A stretch of 64,000 nucleotides of DNA from Peltaster fructicola (taxonomy: Eukaryota; Ascomycota; Dothideomycetes). Below are positions 33,101-42,421 of the stretch, piece by piece (within the stretch, counting starts at the first letter, position 1; each line of letters starts with the position of its first letter). The DNA lies in NCBI GenBank assembly GCA_001592805.2, contig CP051141.1, positions 558,001 to 622,000 of the forward strand. The letters are read 5' to 3'. Both the position numbers and the translations under genes were made by a program. The notes below the pieces were generated by a model that made no database searches, was not told the DNA's origin, and worked only from the letters and a program-made list of their open reading frames with translations.

Positions 33101-33710
33101 GATCGAAGTCATATGACAGGGCATCGATCAATTCTCGTACGGTATACTCCTTCACCAATCGCATGGCCAGCAGCTCGCTCATCAATGCTCTTGTCCGTAG
33201 CACACCAAGGTTACCTGGTGTCATCTGAGACTCTTTCTGAAACTGCAAGCAGTTGGCTATCAGAGCACATAACGTCGCTCGATTGAAGTGATTCGTTCGG
33301 ATCTGTAGCTGAATAGGCTTGACGAGGAATTGGCTGACTTGTGGACTGCGAAGTTGGTCCCACGATAGTGTAGTTTCGCATCGCTGGACGACAAGTGCGC
33401 GAATGGCATGTGTGATGTTGTAGAGCGGCAGTCGGTCTAGATGAGCAGCTGAAAAGATGGGTAGCAACGGTGTATCAATTTCGTCTTCATTGTCTTCGTC
33501 TTCTCCCTCCTCATCCTCATCTTGGGCCCTCCTGTCAAAGTATGATGTCTGCCCTGGCTCTCTTGTCTGTCTGACTCTTGCAGCACCGTCGTTGACAGCC
33601 TGTCCTACAACGCGATTGCGTGAAGTTTCTGGAGATTCGGCGAAGGGAGAGTATTCATCGTGGTCGTCATCGCGTCTGTGACCTCGAGGCGGCTTGAGAT
33701 GGTTGAACAT
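30111..33710 (-). CDS. YVC1: TRP-type vacuolar cation channel, Yvc1-like
   Basis: One exon; the first in-frame ATG is at 33710 (about 1199 aa), and the frame stays open a further 57 nt upstream without an ATG. The N-terminal 300 residues are cytosolic. Membrane helices follow from the LYIAVLVDRSLYITPLEVLF region through VLFWIWSIGYMLDEIIGF and LGILLLFVVYYALRLYGIV, then the pore region (AYALFQLLMGFTPAAWEKWA) and the S6-like IIMTMFLIICHFLIVTILIT. Known: Yvc1 releases vacuolar Ca2+ and responds to stretch or osmotic shock. Unlike yeast Yvc1 (about 675 aa), this protein has a disordered tail of about 500 residues rich in Ser, Pro and Arg, with a coiled segment (EFERQREAERRRSEEEEK), as in many filamentous fungi. 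Confidence 0.87.
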   Translation of the reverse strand: MFNHLKPPRGHRRDDDHDEYSPFAESPETSRNRVVGQAVNDGAARVRQTREPGQTSYFDRRAQDEDEEGEDEDNEDEIDTPLLPIFSAAHLDRLPLYNITHAIRALVVQRCETTLSWDQLRSPQVSQFLVKPIQLQIRTNHFNRATLCALIANCLQFQKESQMTPGNLGVLRTRALMSELLAMRLVKEYTVRELIDALSYDFDPLRGMASNNQGGVKWDSSTYGDGRIRKVGRVSTIEIAIKAQAKRFLAHPLVVQHLEAIWAGTIVFYSEADSLHRKPKAASDVQSQPRGRSGYGTMNENHTPAALPADSIISRKAQNTRAIKRPPEMDVTRRTVTLYNPREASLFKLSRLRVPRYRQLFSTVSFATMLGLYIAVLVDRSLYITPLEVLFWIWSIGYMLDEIIGFTEQGFGLYILSFWNAFDLGILLLFVVYYALRLYGIVLAEEGKHRIASMSYDVLASTAVLLFPRLFSVLDHYRYFSQLLIAFRMMAQDLLAILVLIVISCSGFFVAFTLSFSDEATDGGAVAYALFQLLMGFTPAAWEKWAGYNILGKIIMTMFLIICHFLIVTILITVLTNSFMAIVQNASEEHQFLFAINTLSMVKSDTLFSYIPPTNVMGWLLSPLRLVLPFRQYIKLNRTVIKVTHFPVLWTICVYERLVLAKSAYEPTDLVQRHNPAQRKPLAFSLNKAPAVFSPGQHRLREPSVMSFHKDRALDEVFRKPFRGSTVRTTAVDMDIDRGTSTNVVDKWMQQADDQGGASPPMDQPRSVVERLEHRRLGMKRAATGERFARQYRDSSRGGRSVASDPDLFSNTVSRRPKRIDEEDEPVPFAFTSPAPQETDADGDAETNDESDSGAPDLGESALSMLSKENRTPAEDTGSDDEFFHTPTASKSPINRMSNAARARLSHHPSYDATIPQSRRSHGRNASSGTILFAPQPELSTSQQRLLRTNTRRNSGANTPAKVNKPKSTVNETPKRPGLARLKTAPNAAAAGMSWINLKQIQRQPSFTARALDLASEIGDNKWTHGGFDVGGISGMPASFSEQMMREREFERQREAERRRSEEEEKGMVNRIMLARMHTLEEGFREVLREIKDMSHAAGSSRRDSELEVPSKSKQRQDMTVSISSSISGAPSKTPIGRISGNSKLKKTQKKSERRMQSLDAEDGAAAPGPAGSPDTVTGSGGDPPANEDAERPKTALKM

Positions 33711-34544
33711 CTGTCTGCAAGCTGTGTAAGTCTTCAAAGGAGCCTGCCCCTGTGCTATCGCTGGCACAGCAAGCTGTCGATCAAATGCAAGTCAGTAATG
33801 ACAACAGACAATGTAGCTGCCCAGAGAATGGCGGGACCAGGAGTAAGGAGAGAGAGCCGAACACCACCCTTCTCTGTGCAGTCACGCCTCTACCTCTTCG
33901 TGTAACATGACCTTATCTTTATGGTCATGGTGAAGGCAGATTCCCACGTGAACCGTAGATATATGAGGGTGGATGCACGAGCCAGAACCAATCATGGAGG
34001 GTCAAGTCGGCATGCTTGACCATTGCATGACAAGCGAGCCGTTGATCAATACGCGGACTGATCGAGCTAGTCCTGCTAGACTGCACCTCTGCGCGACATA
34101 TGACCCACACAAGTGTCTCTGCAGTGAATAATAGCTTGTGATTCGGTTCTGTTAGATTGAGTCGTCGTGCTTTCATAGAGATGCTGCGTTATTCGCGTAT
34201 CAAATTTAAGCTCAGACGAAGGGGCGGTGGGGTCGCCGCCTCCGAATCTGGGGCTTTTTGACCATCAGAGTGAATCAATCTTTGACCTACATAACGACTG
34301 TGACTGCACATCTCCAATACGAGATAGCTGCGAGACATATCCATCGAGTGGTCTTGTTCATTGTGCTGCATCTGACAAGCATCATCGATTAGATTCTAGC
34401 GGTGAATGCCACCAGTGGTCACACACAACACCCCCACTCTTCGACACATTTTCGCAGCCGCTGCATTCGCGAGCTCAAAAAGCATACACCACCTTAGACA
34501 ACGCGGCTGATCATTAACCCCCCTCCTCGCCATCACCATCCGTC
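33711..34544. other. Divergent intergenic region YVC1 / eIF1AD
   Basis: About 830 bp, no credible ORF. Positions 33770-33850 could hold a 5' leader or an upstream exon of the channel gene, because a cttgcag acceptor-like site lies just before its ATG. Confidence 0.35.
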
Positions 34545-34943
34545 ATGCCAAAGCCGAAGAGGAATGTTGCTGCAGTTGCAGAAGCCACACTGTCACCGCC
34601 AGACACTCTCGGTGAGAACGAGCACATCGCGTGTGTGAAGCAAGGAGCTGGCAACCACCTCTACCACCTGACACTCCCAAGCGGCTCTGAGATCCTAGCT
34701 GAGCTTCCCTCGAGATTCAGGTCGACGATCTGGTTACGGCGGGGTTCGTATGTGCTAGTCGATACAGCTGCCCTTGCAGATCGTGACAATAAGCTTGCTG
34801 GTATCATTGTCAATCTGGTTGGCGACTATAAGACATGGCGCAAGATGGCGTACTGGCCGCCTCAATTCGAGAAGAAGTCTCTGATGGACGACTCTGACTC
34901 CGAGGATGACCGATTTGACCTTCCACCTTCTGACGAGGACTGA
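34545..34943 (+). CDS. EIF1AD: eIF1A-domain (EIF1AD-like) RNA-binding protein
   Basis: Single exon, 132 aa. After the KPKRN basic start the S1-like/OB fold runs through HIACVKQGAGNHLYHLTLPS, EILAELPSRFRSTIWLRRGS and YVLVDTAALADRDNKLAGI, then an acidic C-terminus (DDSDSEDDRFDLPPSDED). Length and acidic tail match the EIF1AD family, a conserved nuclear and cytoplasmic relative of eIF1A whose role (ribosome biogenesis or stress) is only partly known. Its TGA stop (34941-34943) directly abuts the ALG3 stop (34944-34946) on the other strand. Confidence 0.88.
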   Translation: MPKPKRNVAAVAEATLSPPDTLGENEHIACVKQGAGNHLYHLTLPSGSEILAELPSRFRSTIWLRRGSYVLVDTAALADRDNKLAGIIVNLVGDYKTWRKMAYWPPQFEKKSLMDDSDSEDDRFDLPPSDED

Positions 34944-36232
34944 TTACGCCTTGGCTTTCTCGGCTGGCCGCAGCCACAAGGATGATGTGCCGAACCAGCT
35001 TGCAGCCACCGTGCATGCGAGACAGCTGACCACTACCATCGAGCTGGCATTGGTGCTGGGAAACACATTCCACGCCCACTCTTGAGCTGCCCAGACTGTG
35101 TAAATCAGCACTGGGTGTACGCCACTTCGCCAGAGCAGGAAAGGAGTCGACCATGCGATGTATGCATAGAACTGGTAATGCAGACTCCTTGCGCAAAGAC
35201 ATCCTACAGCTATCGAGCTTAGTATCGCATATGCGATGTAGTCTGGTGTCACCCGTCGCGAAATGCGATCCTGCTCAGCCAGGGTTGGAGGACTGAGAAG
35301 AGCTGGGAAGACTTGAGTGATGCGGAGGCTTGATGGCCTGAGCCAGCGAGTGGCGAGGAAGCCAGCGACGAGCGATGCGTGACCTACAAGCAGAGTGAGT
35401 GAGAAGGGTCTCGACAAGAACGTCTCTTCTCCAACAAAGCGCCAATTGACCGTCCACTTGAAGAGGAATTGTCGGCTGAGCTCAAAGGCACGACCAAAAT
35501 AGCTTGAAGCATGTCGAAGCAAGAACTCGTGTCCAAGCAAGATCTGCCACTGAGCTATCACCAATGCTTGCCTCAATGCAGAATCACGACCTCGGGCTTG
35601 CCATAGCACTACACCGACTGCAGGCAAAGCAAGCAGAAGACTCATCTTCACGCCAAGACCCGAGCTGTATGCCAAGGAGCCGAATGTCCACAATCGCCGT
35701 TGATATAGGTAGATCGCGAGGAACAGGAAGAAGACTGCGAAGCCATCATTGAACAATCGCAGGACGAAGATCGAGTGCAGTCGCTTGCTCAGTATCAGTA
35801 GTGGAAAGATGATCGGTGGGACCTTTGCTTCTCTGTAGCACAGCATGACTATGGCGAGAGTGCTTAGATAGAGTCCTGCGAAGAGCCATTGAGCAAGAAG
35901 AACATTCGCTCCAGCATCAGTGATGCCAAACAGTAATCGGTAGATGTAGACGTGTCCTCCAGGGTAGACAAGAGGTCCAGTGTCACCATAGATCTTGACA
36001 TAGTCTCGCTCTCCAGATATGTAGATCGCGATCTGCTTCATATATGCCTTCCAGTCGATTTCAGTATCTTGTTTGGTCAGCGTGTCTTGGCGTAGAGTTG
36101 CGTGTACCTACAAGGTATGAGCTTGATGATGCCTGCGCAAAGGACAGCATCGGCAAGCCACAGCGCTGGTGCGATCCATATCAGATGAGAAGGATCATAG
36201 ACTATACGTAAAGCCTGTCTGATGAGATCCAT
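34944..36232 (-). CDS. ALG3: ALG3 dolichyl-P-mannose mannosyltransferase
   Basis: Exons 36232-36112 and 36067-34944; the 44 nt intron rebuilds IPYTEIDWKAYMKQI, a hallmark of the family. MDLIRQALRIVYDPSHLIWI matches the usual N-terminus, so the ATG at 36232 is preferred over one 60 nt upstream. Many hydrophobic helices and the lumenal loop GDTGPLVYPGGHVYIYRLLF follow, then KRLHSIFVLRLFNDGFAVFF and SLHYQFYAYIAWSTPFLLWR. Known: Alg3 adds the first Dol-P-Man-dependent alpha-1,3-mannose to the Man5GlcNAc2-PP-dolichol intermediate in the ER lumen. The C-terminal KAKA could be an ER-retrieval-like basic tail. Confidence 0.95.
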
Positions 36233-36570
36233 CGTGCTCGTTGTGCTGTAGCTGTCATACAATGATGTTGTTACTGCTAAAGACTTCATCAACCTGAGGC
36301 GTCAATGGCTGTACGGCGCTCCAAAAGAGCGCATCTCTAAATTGTGCGTCTTCAGCTTACCAGAGGCATCACACACGATCGACATCCTCTCACGCTTTCC
36401 TCCTTCTCCCTTTCGCTTATAAGATTCCTTGTATTACTGGCTCGTTGATGCTGGAGACATCTTGAGCTGGCTGTGCACTGACTGTCTATGACATGGAGTT
36501 ATACTCAGCTTAGCCTCGTGGTGATCGAGTGACGGAGACATAGGCTCTGGGACATCATTGGCGTCAATTG

Positions 36571-38025
36571 ATGCAAGGCGTCAGGTCAACAATTAGTTGC
36601 ACGAGGTGCAAGACTCGCAAGAAAGGATGTGACTTCAAGAAGCCGACATGCACAAGGTGCGAGCGTTTGCATCTGGTCTGCAAGTACGAGCCTCGCCGAT
36701 ATGCATTCGTGGAAGTCTCGTGCAAACCTGGCACTACTCTCAGCATGCTTGCGACAGCTCCTGCTCAAAGCCCGACGACATTCCTAGCTCTGACTTCGAG
36801 TGCATCGCTGCTGTGCACTGATCGCACCTTGCAAGCAATGGAGGCATTCTGGACAATCTACTTGCCAACTGAGAAGCAAGGCCAGGATGGCAGTATCGGC
36901 GGCCTACTCTCAGCGCCATGGGTACCTGTTGTGCGTGAGATCGCTGAAGCCGAGCACTATGTCAAGAAGGCTTTAGAAGCTTGTGCATATGCTGGGCTTG
37001 GCTGGATTAAAGACGACCACTCGCTCGTCCGCTACGGTATGCAACCATATGTGTATGCTCTTCGAGGGGTCAACAAGGCACTGCAAGATCCACGACAAGC
37101 TACGAGCGACACGGTGCTGGCAGCTTGCCGTGTATTGAGCCTGTTTGAGATGCTGCGCAAGCTCCCAGCTTCTGGTCGTGAGGAAGTTCAAGCCACGAGC
37201 TGGCAGACTCATGCCGCTGGTGCATATCAGCTACTTCGATTCAGAGGCAGAGTAAGACACACCAGCAGCCATGGACTTCATCTCTATGACGGCGTACGTT
37301 TGATGGGTGTCGTGCAAGGACTGAGTCAACGTCAAGCCAACACTTTCACCAAGTTGTGCTGGAACCTTCCACAACGAGACCTTCGAGACGAGCTCTTCGA
37401 CTTGATGAGCTCCGTGCCCGAACTGTTCGAGGCATCTGATCAACTGCTAGCCGAGTGCTCATGCCACACCGTTCAGGTGACCAGGGAGTTGTTGATGCAG
37501 AGAGGCAACGACTTGCTGCAACGCTACTTGGTCGTTGCTCATGCTTTGACTGCATGGGAGAGTAGAGCTCTGAGTCTATGCCAGCCAGACGTCCCTCAGG
37601 ATGGCAGCTTGTCACTTGCTGGTGAGTGCAAGTCTCATGGCTATGCCTTCTTCTTCATTTGTCAGCAGTACTGGGCCTCATGCTTGATGACATACAGCTC
37701 ATATCACACTCTCCATGGATGCGTTCAATCTCTTTGGTCAGTAGAGAACAACAACACCGCACGGCCGATACTTGTTTGCATGGATCCGGAGCCTTATATG
37801 CACAACATCGTCAACACATGCTCACACTTCTTCACTCCACAAGCTGGTCTCTGGTCGGCTCAAGCAGCAGTATTCCCATTCAGTGCGACATTGATGTATT
37901 TGTTGCGGAGAGGGCGCCGCAACTCGCCACTCTTTGACACAATCATAAACACAATAGCAAGCAACAAGACCGGCACGGGGATGGCAGACTTTGTACATAA
38001 CATAATGCAGCGATCAAGCAGATGA
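36571..38025 (+). CDS. Zn2Cys6 fungal transcription factor
   Basis: Single exon, 484 aa from the ATG at 36571. The binuclear zinc cluster is at residues 9-36 with correct spacing (CTRCKTRKKGCDFKKPTCTRC then a sixth Cys in LVCKYEP). It lies directly at the N-terminus with no long linker. The rest is a helical fungal-specific regulatory domain (TLQAMEAFWTIYLPTEKQ; ALEACAYAGLGWIKDD; YFLICQQYW-like helices near 37650). This architecture (short protein, N-terminal cluster, domain of about 400 residues) is common for regulators of accessory metabolism or morphology. The target is unknown, and no adjacent pathway genes point to one. Confidence 0.88.
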   Translation: MQGVRSTISCTRCKTRKKGCDFKKPTCTRCERLHLVCKYEPRRYAFVEVSCKPGTTLSMLATAPAQSPTTFLALTSSASLLCTDRTLQAMEAFWTIYLPTEKQGQDGSIGGLLSAPWVPVVREIAEAEHYVKKALEACAYAGLGWIKDDHSLVRYGMQPYVYALRGVNKALQDPRQATSDTVLAACRVLSLFEMLRKLPASGREEVQATSWQTHAAGAYQLLRFRGRVRHTSSHGLHLYDGVRLMGVVQGLSQRQANTFTKLCWNLPQRDLRDELFDLMSSVPELFEASDQLLAECSCHTVQVTRELLMQRGNDLLQRYLVVAHALTAWESRALSLCQPDVPQDGSLSLAGECKSHGYAFFFICQQYWASCLMTYSSYHTLHGCVQSLWSVENNNTARPILVCMDPEPYMHNIVNTCSHFFTPQAGLWSAQAAVFPFSATLMYLLRRGRRNSPLFDTIINTIASNKTGTGMADFVHNIMQRSSR

Positions 38026-38387
38026 GATTCATCGACAGCCCTCGAGCTGTACTTTTCGATGCCTCCATGGCATGTCTACAGTATCAATCATGTGAACTAT
38101 AAGCATGTCCAGGCGAGCCCGTTCTTGTGTCAGGCTGGCAGGTCGCCATGATTGGGAGCGCATCGGACAATAGAGCAAAAGTGATCGGGACGCTGGTTGC
38201 GGAGGAATGTCTATTGGGAGGTGTACAAGTGGGAAACAACGCTGACGCTCCGTGAGCTGCGAACAATAGCCTTCTCTTCACAACCGCATCGTACGAGCAC
38301 TATCCTTGGATGCGCCTGATTGTCTGAGCATATTTATCAATGTGTAGCTCTTGCAACGGCTGAGGTGTCCCGACTTGCCTACCAAGT
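38026..38387. other. Convergent 3' region
   Basis: About 360 bp between the stops of the Zn2Cys6 gene and the MARVEL-like gene. No coding or repeat signal is seen. Confidence 0.4.
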
Positions 38388-39072
38388 CTAGACGTCGGTA
38401 GCTGATGTCCTCTTCTGAGCCATAGATGCGTCGCTCGCCACGACACGCTGAGACAAAGGGAAGCGGAATCGTAAGAGTAGGACCGTGCTTGCTAGGAACA
38501 GAAGCCTACATCCAAATTAGCAAGACAAGCATATGAACGCAACGTGAGCGCTCACCATTCGATAAGTGCCAGAGCGAGAATTGCACCAAGGATGCCTTCC
38601 GAGATCTTATGTCCTAGGACTTCGTAAGACACGGCCTCATAGACACCAGTCGAGGAGTAGTGAGCCTCTGGTATGGAGGTACCGTAAAGCGTCAGGACAT
38701 TCACGAACATGGCCCAAGTGATGAGCCAGAAGATGCATCCAAGTACGACCAGTATTAGAGCGGCGACCCGGCTGTATGCATGGTAGATGCTTCGTGTTGT
38801 TATCAGGAAGTAGACGGCGAAGATGATCGAATGGCATGCCTGAGCTACGTTAGTATCCATGGAAGAGCAGACACTATCCTACTCACCACGAACAGGCCGA
38901 TGCCGACGGCACCTGGCAGGACACCAAAACTGATGAAGGAGCCAAGGTCACCGTTGGAAATGACCCATTGTAACCAACTCAGCAAGCCCAGCTCGGTGAC
39001 CGCCAGGACCAGCTGCGCACAGATCAAGCTCAAAAGAACAGGGGAGGATGGAATGTGTTCGTAGCGCGCCAT
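38388..39072 (-). CDS. MARVEL-like four-helix membrane protein
   Basis: Exons 39072-38887, 38839-38556, 38505-38388 (195 aa), all introns GT-AG and frame-keeping; without the last intron the protein would end early at LIEW. Four hydrophobic segments are seen: LLSLICAQLVLAVTELGLLS, IGLFV joined to ACHSIIFAVYFL, ILVVLGCIFWLITWAMFV and ILGAILALALIEWLLFLAST. A short lumenal loop with YGTSIPEAHYS sits between helices 3 and 4. The cytosolic tail is basic (RFRFPLSQR). This is the fold of fungal MARVEL/Nce102-like proteins of the plasma membrane, but no catalytic motif exists and family membership is by topology only. Confidence 0.7.
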
Positions 39073-39432
39073 GGTAGAGACAATAAGATATAGACTTGTA
39101 GAGGAGATGCTGGATGAAGAGAGGCGATTGTGCAGCGCCTATGGTTGGATACTTATACCTCGACCTGTCCAAGATCTATGATCGTTACGTTGAGCTTTTA
39201 GACACCACCAGTCCGCTGAAGGTGTGATCGTCAAGTGGTTATCCCAGAAAGTCTGAGTTGTAGTGAGCATGATGTTACTGTCTGCGAACCATGGATGAGT
39301 AGTGTCTTGAACGCTTCCAAGCTAGGCATAATATCGGCGTGCCTAATTTGCACACTTCAGATGGCTAATTTGCACACTCACGTGACCGAGCCTTACCTGA
39401 TATGATTAGCGCGATAAGCTGAGAAGTGGGCA

Positions 39433-39484
39433 GCGCTGTAGATTTAGGTGAAAATCACTAAGAAATCCTCAGCGCAACACATCA
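39433..39484. repeat. Left subterminal inverted-repeat arm of the MITE
   Basis: 52 nt arm that matches the reverse complement of 39797-39848 with few differences. It begins GCGCTGTAGATTT and ends GCGCAACACATCA. Confidence 0.8.
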
Positions 39485-39796
39485 AAGAGCTATACAGCCA
39501 CCAAGATAGCTTGATATAGGCACATATAGATGTAGGAGTGATATATAGAAGGCATTCAACCGTTTGGAAGGCTTTTTAGCCATCTAGACTGCCTATAGGC
39601 TGCGTCAGAGAGCTCAATCAGCTCAAATATATCAGTTAGAATTGCTTAGGGTCCTAAGTAATATCAAGGAGCTGTAGCAGCCTCAATCACAGCTCAAATC
39701 GCTCAGTAATAGAGTGATATAGACTCTATTCACTCACTACTAACCATAGCTTCCTATTTGAGACGATATAGGTGTTGTGAGTGAAGTAGAGTGAGA

Positions 39797-39848
39797 TGAT
39801 GTGTTGCGCTGTAGATTTCTTAGTGATTCACATACAAATCCTCAGCGC
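39797..39848. repeat. Right subterminal inverted-repeat arm of the MITE
   Basis: Partner of 39433-39484. It begins TGATGTGTTGCGC and ends AATCCTCAGCGC, then leads into the right terminal repeat. Confidence 0.8.
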
Positions 39849-39912
39849 GAGTCATGTGGAGTGTGCAAATTAGCCATCTGAAGTGTGCAAATTAGGCACG
39901 CCGGCATAATAT

Positions 39913-40562
39913 GGAGGTACTCAGCGCTCGCGACCGACAGTGCGAAGCATTCTTCTGTTGACAACGTGCCTCAGATCAGCACGCAGTCCTGATGTCGTCA
40001 CAGATCTCTCGAGAGATACGAGGACGGCTACGTAACGAGAGAGTGAGGCCAGCTCAAGTCTTGACGGAGATCTGCGCAGGCATAGCCACATGTCAGTAGT
40101 GGCATCGGAACAGCTTGTAAGCAGGATGTCGATTCAAGGAGCGATCACTACTATCACATATACTATGTATTTGCTCTGACTGTCGTTCGAGTGAGTAGGT
40201 TCGATTCAGCTTGTGCAGATGGTTGGAAGCCTGCTCATGGGCTTACTCGTCGTTACAGTCATCTCTTCCGGCGGTGGATCCCTTGCTAGAAAATTGTTCC
40301 GCCAGCATTGACTTCACCTCATCCTCTACACAACCATGATATAACGACCACATCACGACTAACGACTGGTAAGTACAAAGCATACACGTCAACACCTCAC
40401 ATGATGAACGTATATCATAATCTGTCAATCCCCTGACTGTCCTTCGATGGGCATTTGACGACTACCTCATACTAGTGTCTTTCTGACCAGCACAACACTT
40501 CTCCTACCCAGCAATACCCTCCGACCTCGGGTTACTGACCCAATCGCAGTTTCTCTTTCAGC
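39913..40562. other. Intergenic upstream of SEN34
   Basis: About 650 bp between the MITE and SEN34. It returns to normal base composition right after the target duplication. The stretch 40380-40560 is the presumed SEN34 promoter and leader. No gene is seen. Confidence 0.4.
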
Positions 40563-41543
40563 ATGGCCACGCAAGTGCCAGCAGTTCCTGTCCAGGAGCC
40601 TTTTCCTATCTTTATGCTCGCGCACAAATACCTCATTTACGACCCCAACGTCATCGCACACATCCGACAAGCCTACAACATCTCTGGCGTACTCATCGGC
40701 AGTCTTCCACAAGCACCACAGCAAAATGTCTTCCTGGGCGCACCACTCGAGCTCATGCCTGAAGAAGCACGACTTTTAGTCGAGAAAGAGGTTGGCTACA
40801 TCGTGGATGATGTTAAGGCGCACAAGCAGAACTTCCTCAACGGCGGGCTGTCTCTTGAAGAGCGAAAAGCATATCAGGACGCATTGCGAAAGCAGGGGAG
40901 CACAGCTGCGAACGAAGCTAGCAAGCGGACGGAAGAGAGAAAGAAGACGGCTCTGAAGCAGAAGGCTGAGCAGGCAGCATCTGGTGATTGGAACGATATA
41001 CCAGAGGACATGCTGCGTCCACCGACTGGACCGAGAAAGAAATCTGGTATGGCTGACGATAACACTCCTACGGATGAAGCTAAGAAGCAGGAGACCGAAG
41101 ACGACCCTGATAATGCGCTGTTTTCGACGCCCGTAACGTCGACACTCAAAAGCGCCGTTCCGGCACCTATGCCACTTGCACTCACGCCGACGACTTCGCA
41201 ACCTCCACTGAAGTATGCGAACGAATCTCGACCGCTTCCAGATGTGTCAGCATCCTACGACTTGTATAAGTACATGCACGACAAGGACTACTTTCTCGCA
41301 CCTGGTCTGCGATTTGGTTGTCAGTACATGGCATACCCTGGCGACCCCTTACGCTTCCATAGTCACTTCTTGTGCAATGGCATGGACTGGGATCAGGAAT
41401 TCGACCTGCTGGACATCGTAGGAGGTGGTCGACTCGGCACAGGTGTCAAGAAGGGCTTCCTGATCGGAGGCAAAGAGGTCAACGAGCATGCAAGTGGCGA
41501 GCAGAGCATTCGACCCTTCTGCATCGAATGGGCTGGTATGTGA
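40563..41543 (+). CDS. SEN34: tRNA-splicing endonuclease subunit Sen34
   Basis: Single exon, 326 aa. The N-terminal domain has YLIYDPNVIAHIRQAYNISG and LIGSLPQAPQQNVFLG, then LPLELMPEEA-type text (PLELMPEEARLLVEKEVGYI). A charged coiled linker follows. The C-terminal nuclease fold reads LYKYMHDKDYFLAPGLRFGC, then QYMAYPGDPLRFHSHFLC, containing the catalytic Tyr and His (YPGDPLRFHSHF), and ends IRPFCIEWAGM, as is usual for Sen34. Known: Sen34 cuts the 3' splice site of intron-containing tRNAs within the Sen2/15/34/54 complex. A catalytic Lys is expected in KKGFLIGG or nearby. Full length for the family. Confidence 0.93.
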   Translation: MATQVPAVPVQEPFPIFMLAHKYLIYDPNVIAHIRQAYNISGVLIGSLPQAPQQNVFLGAPLELMPEEARLLVEKEVGYIVDDVKAHKQNFLNGGLSLEERKAYQDALRKQGSTAANEASKRTEERKKTALKQKAEQAASGDWNDIPEDMLRPPTGPRKKSGMADDNTPTDEAKKQETEDDPDNALFSTPVTSTLKSAVPAPMPLALTPTTSQPPLKYANESRPLPDVSASYDLYKYMHDKDYFLAPGLRFGCQYMAYPGDPLRFHSHFLCNGMDWDQEFDLLDIVGGGRLGTGVKKGFLIGGKEVNEHASGEQSIRPFCIEWAGM

Positions 41544-42025
41544 CACTGTCTGAGCACAGTCACATTGCCTCACGATTTGAGAAAGCAGACATTCTACAAT
41601 CACAATTGTGATTCATGACGAGTGTAAGCACGAATGGACTGCCGCTTTGGCTTCGCACTCAATTTCTGGAAGCATGGTCACTGCACGATACGCACACCAT
41701 CTAGAGGAACACTATGCCATTCAATGCTACCGCAGGCTATCAAGGTATCGCCAGATTCTGAGACTCTACAAAGTATCGCCAGGTCGATCTTCCTGCGCTT
41801 CCGAATCGGACATGCCTGGGCGTGCGAGCACAACTCACAGACTACTCGAGATCTCATCTTCTAGGCCCACGTTCGGTCTAGAACATCTCCTACCCATCCA
41901 GAATATCATACGAAACGCCTGCACAGCCTAGTCCTGCTCACAGATCTGCGCAATGGTCAGGAACTTTCCATCGGAGCAAATCCCGGTCTAAGGAGCGATC
42001 ACTTACAGCAGCAATGGTGTCTGCT
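41544..42025. other. Intergenic downstream of SEN34
   Basis: About 480 bp; overlapping short ORFs in two frames do not look like protein. Nothing is called. Confidence 0.4.
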
Positions 42026-42421
42026 CTACTGCTTCTTGCTGGGCCTTGCCTTCGCAATCGTTGGGTGTGGGTAACGCTGCGTTTCTGGTGGTGTCGAGCG
42101 TGCTCGCGCCATCGGCACTTGTCCTTCGACTTGTTTGCTTGGCTGTGTGGCCACAAGCTCCTCCTTCCGGCTAAGCAGGTCGTTGGTGAGCAATGCGGCA
42201 ATGGCATTGTTGTCGCAGCTTTTGTGGTCTGCCATATCGCTCTGATCGATCCAAGCCCCGATGAAGGCAAGAGATTCGGTTTCAGCAGCTTCGGGTTGAT
42301 CTTGTTCAGTCATGACCCGTCGTTCAGGATCGATGTCGGAAGGTAGCATATGAGCACGTTCTACAGACGGAACAGAATGCGTGTTGACTTTTGAGCTTAC
42401 GACCAGAGGCTGAGGAGGCAT
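42026..42421 (-). CDS. Hypothetical 131 aa protein
   Basis: Single-exon ORF with an ATG inside a GAGGCATGCCTC palindrome. It is hydrophilic and low in hydrophobic residues (LPSDIDPERRVMTEQDQPEA; LTNDLLSRKEELVATQPSKQ; ending KARPSKKQ), as in a disordered regulator, with one helical part (LAFIGAWIDQSDMADHKSCD). No family is recognised. It is convergent with SEN34. It may be a chance ORF or an exon of a longer gene. Confidence 0.38.
   Translation of the reverse strand: MPPQPLVVSSKVNTHSVPSVERAHMLPSDIDPERRVMTEQDQPEAAETESLAFIGAWIDQSDMADHKSCDNNAIAALLTNDLLSRKEELVATQPSKQVEGQVPMARARSTPPETQRYPHPTIAKARPSKKQ

Larger units (their letters stand above)
39335..39903. mobile_element. MITE-like non-autonomous DNA transposon with nested inverted repeats
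   Basis: The ends are inverted repeats, perfect over the outer 44 bp (starting CGGCGTGCCTAATTTGC) and imperfect to about 53 bp. The element is flanked by a 9 bp direct repeat GCATAATAT (39326-39334 and 39904-39912; a tenth base G also matches). Each terminal repeat holds two copies of CTAATTTGCACACT spaced 22 bp apart. A second inverted-repeat pair of 52 bp lies inside (39433-39484 and 39797-39848), each arm being itself a partial palindrome (GCGCTGTAGATTT / AAATCCTCAGCGC). The core is A/T-rich, unlike its surroundings, and codes for nothing. A 9-10 bp target duplication with long terminal repeats suggests a Mutator-like (MULE) relative. Intact ends and duplication suggest a recent insertion. 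Confidence 0.85.
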
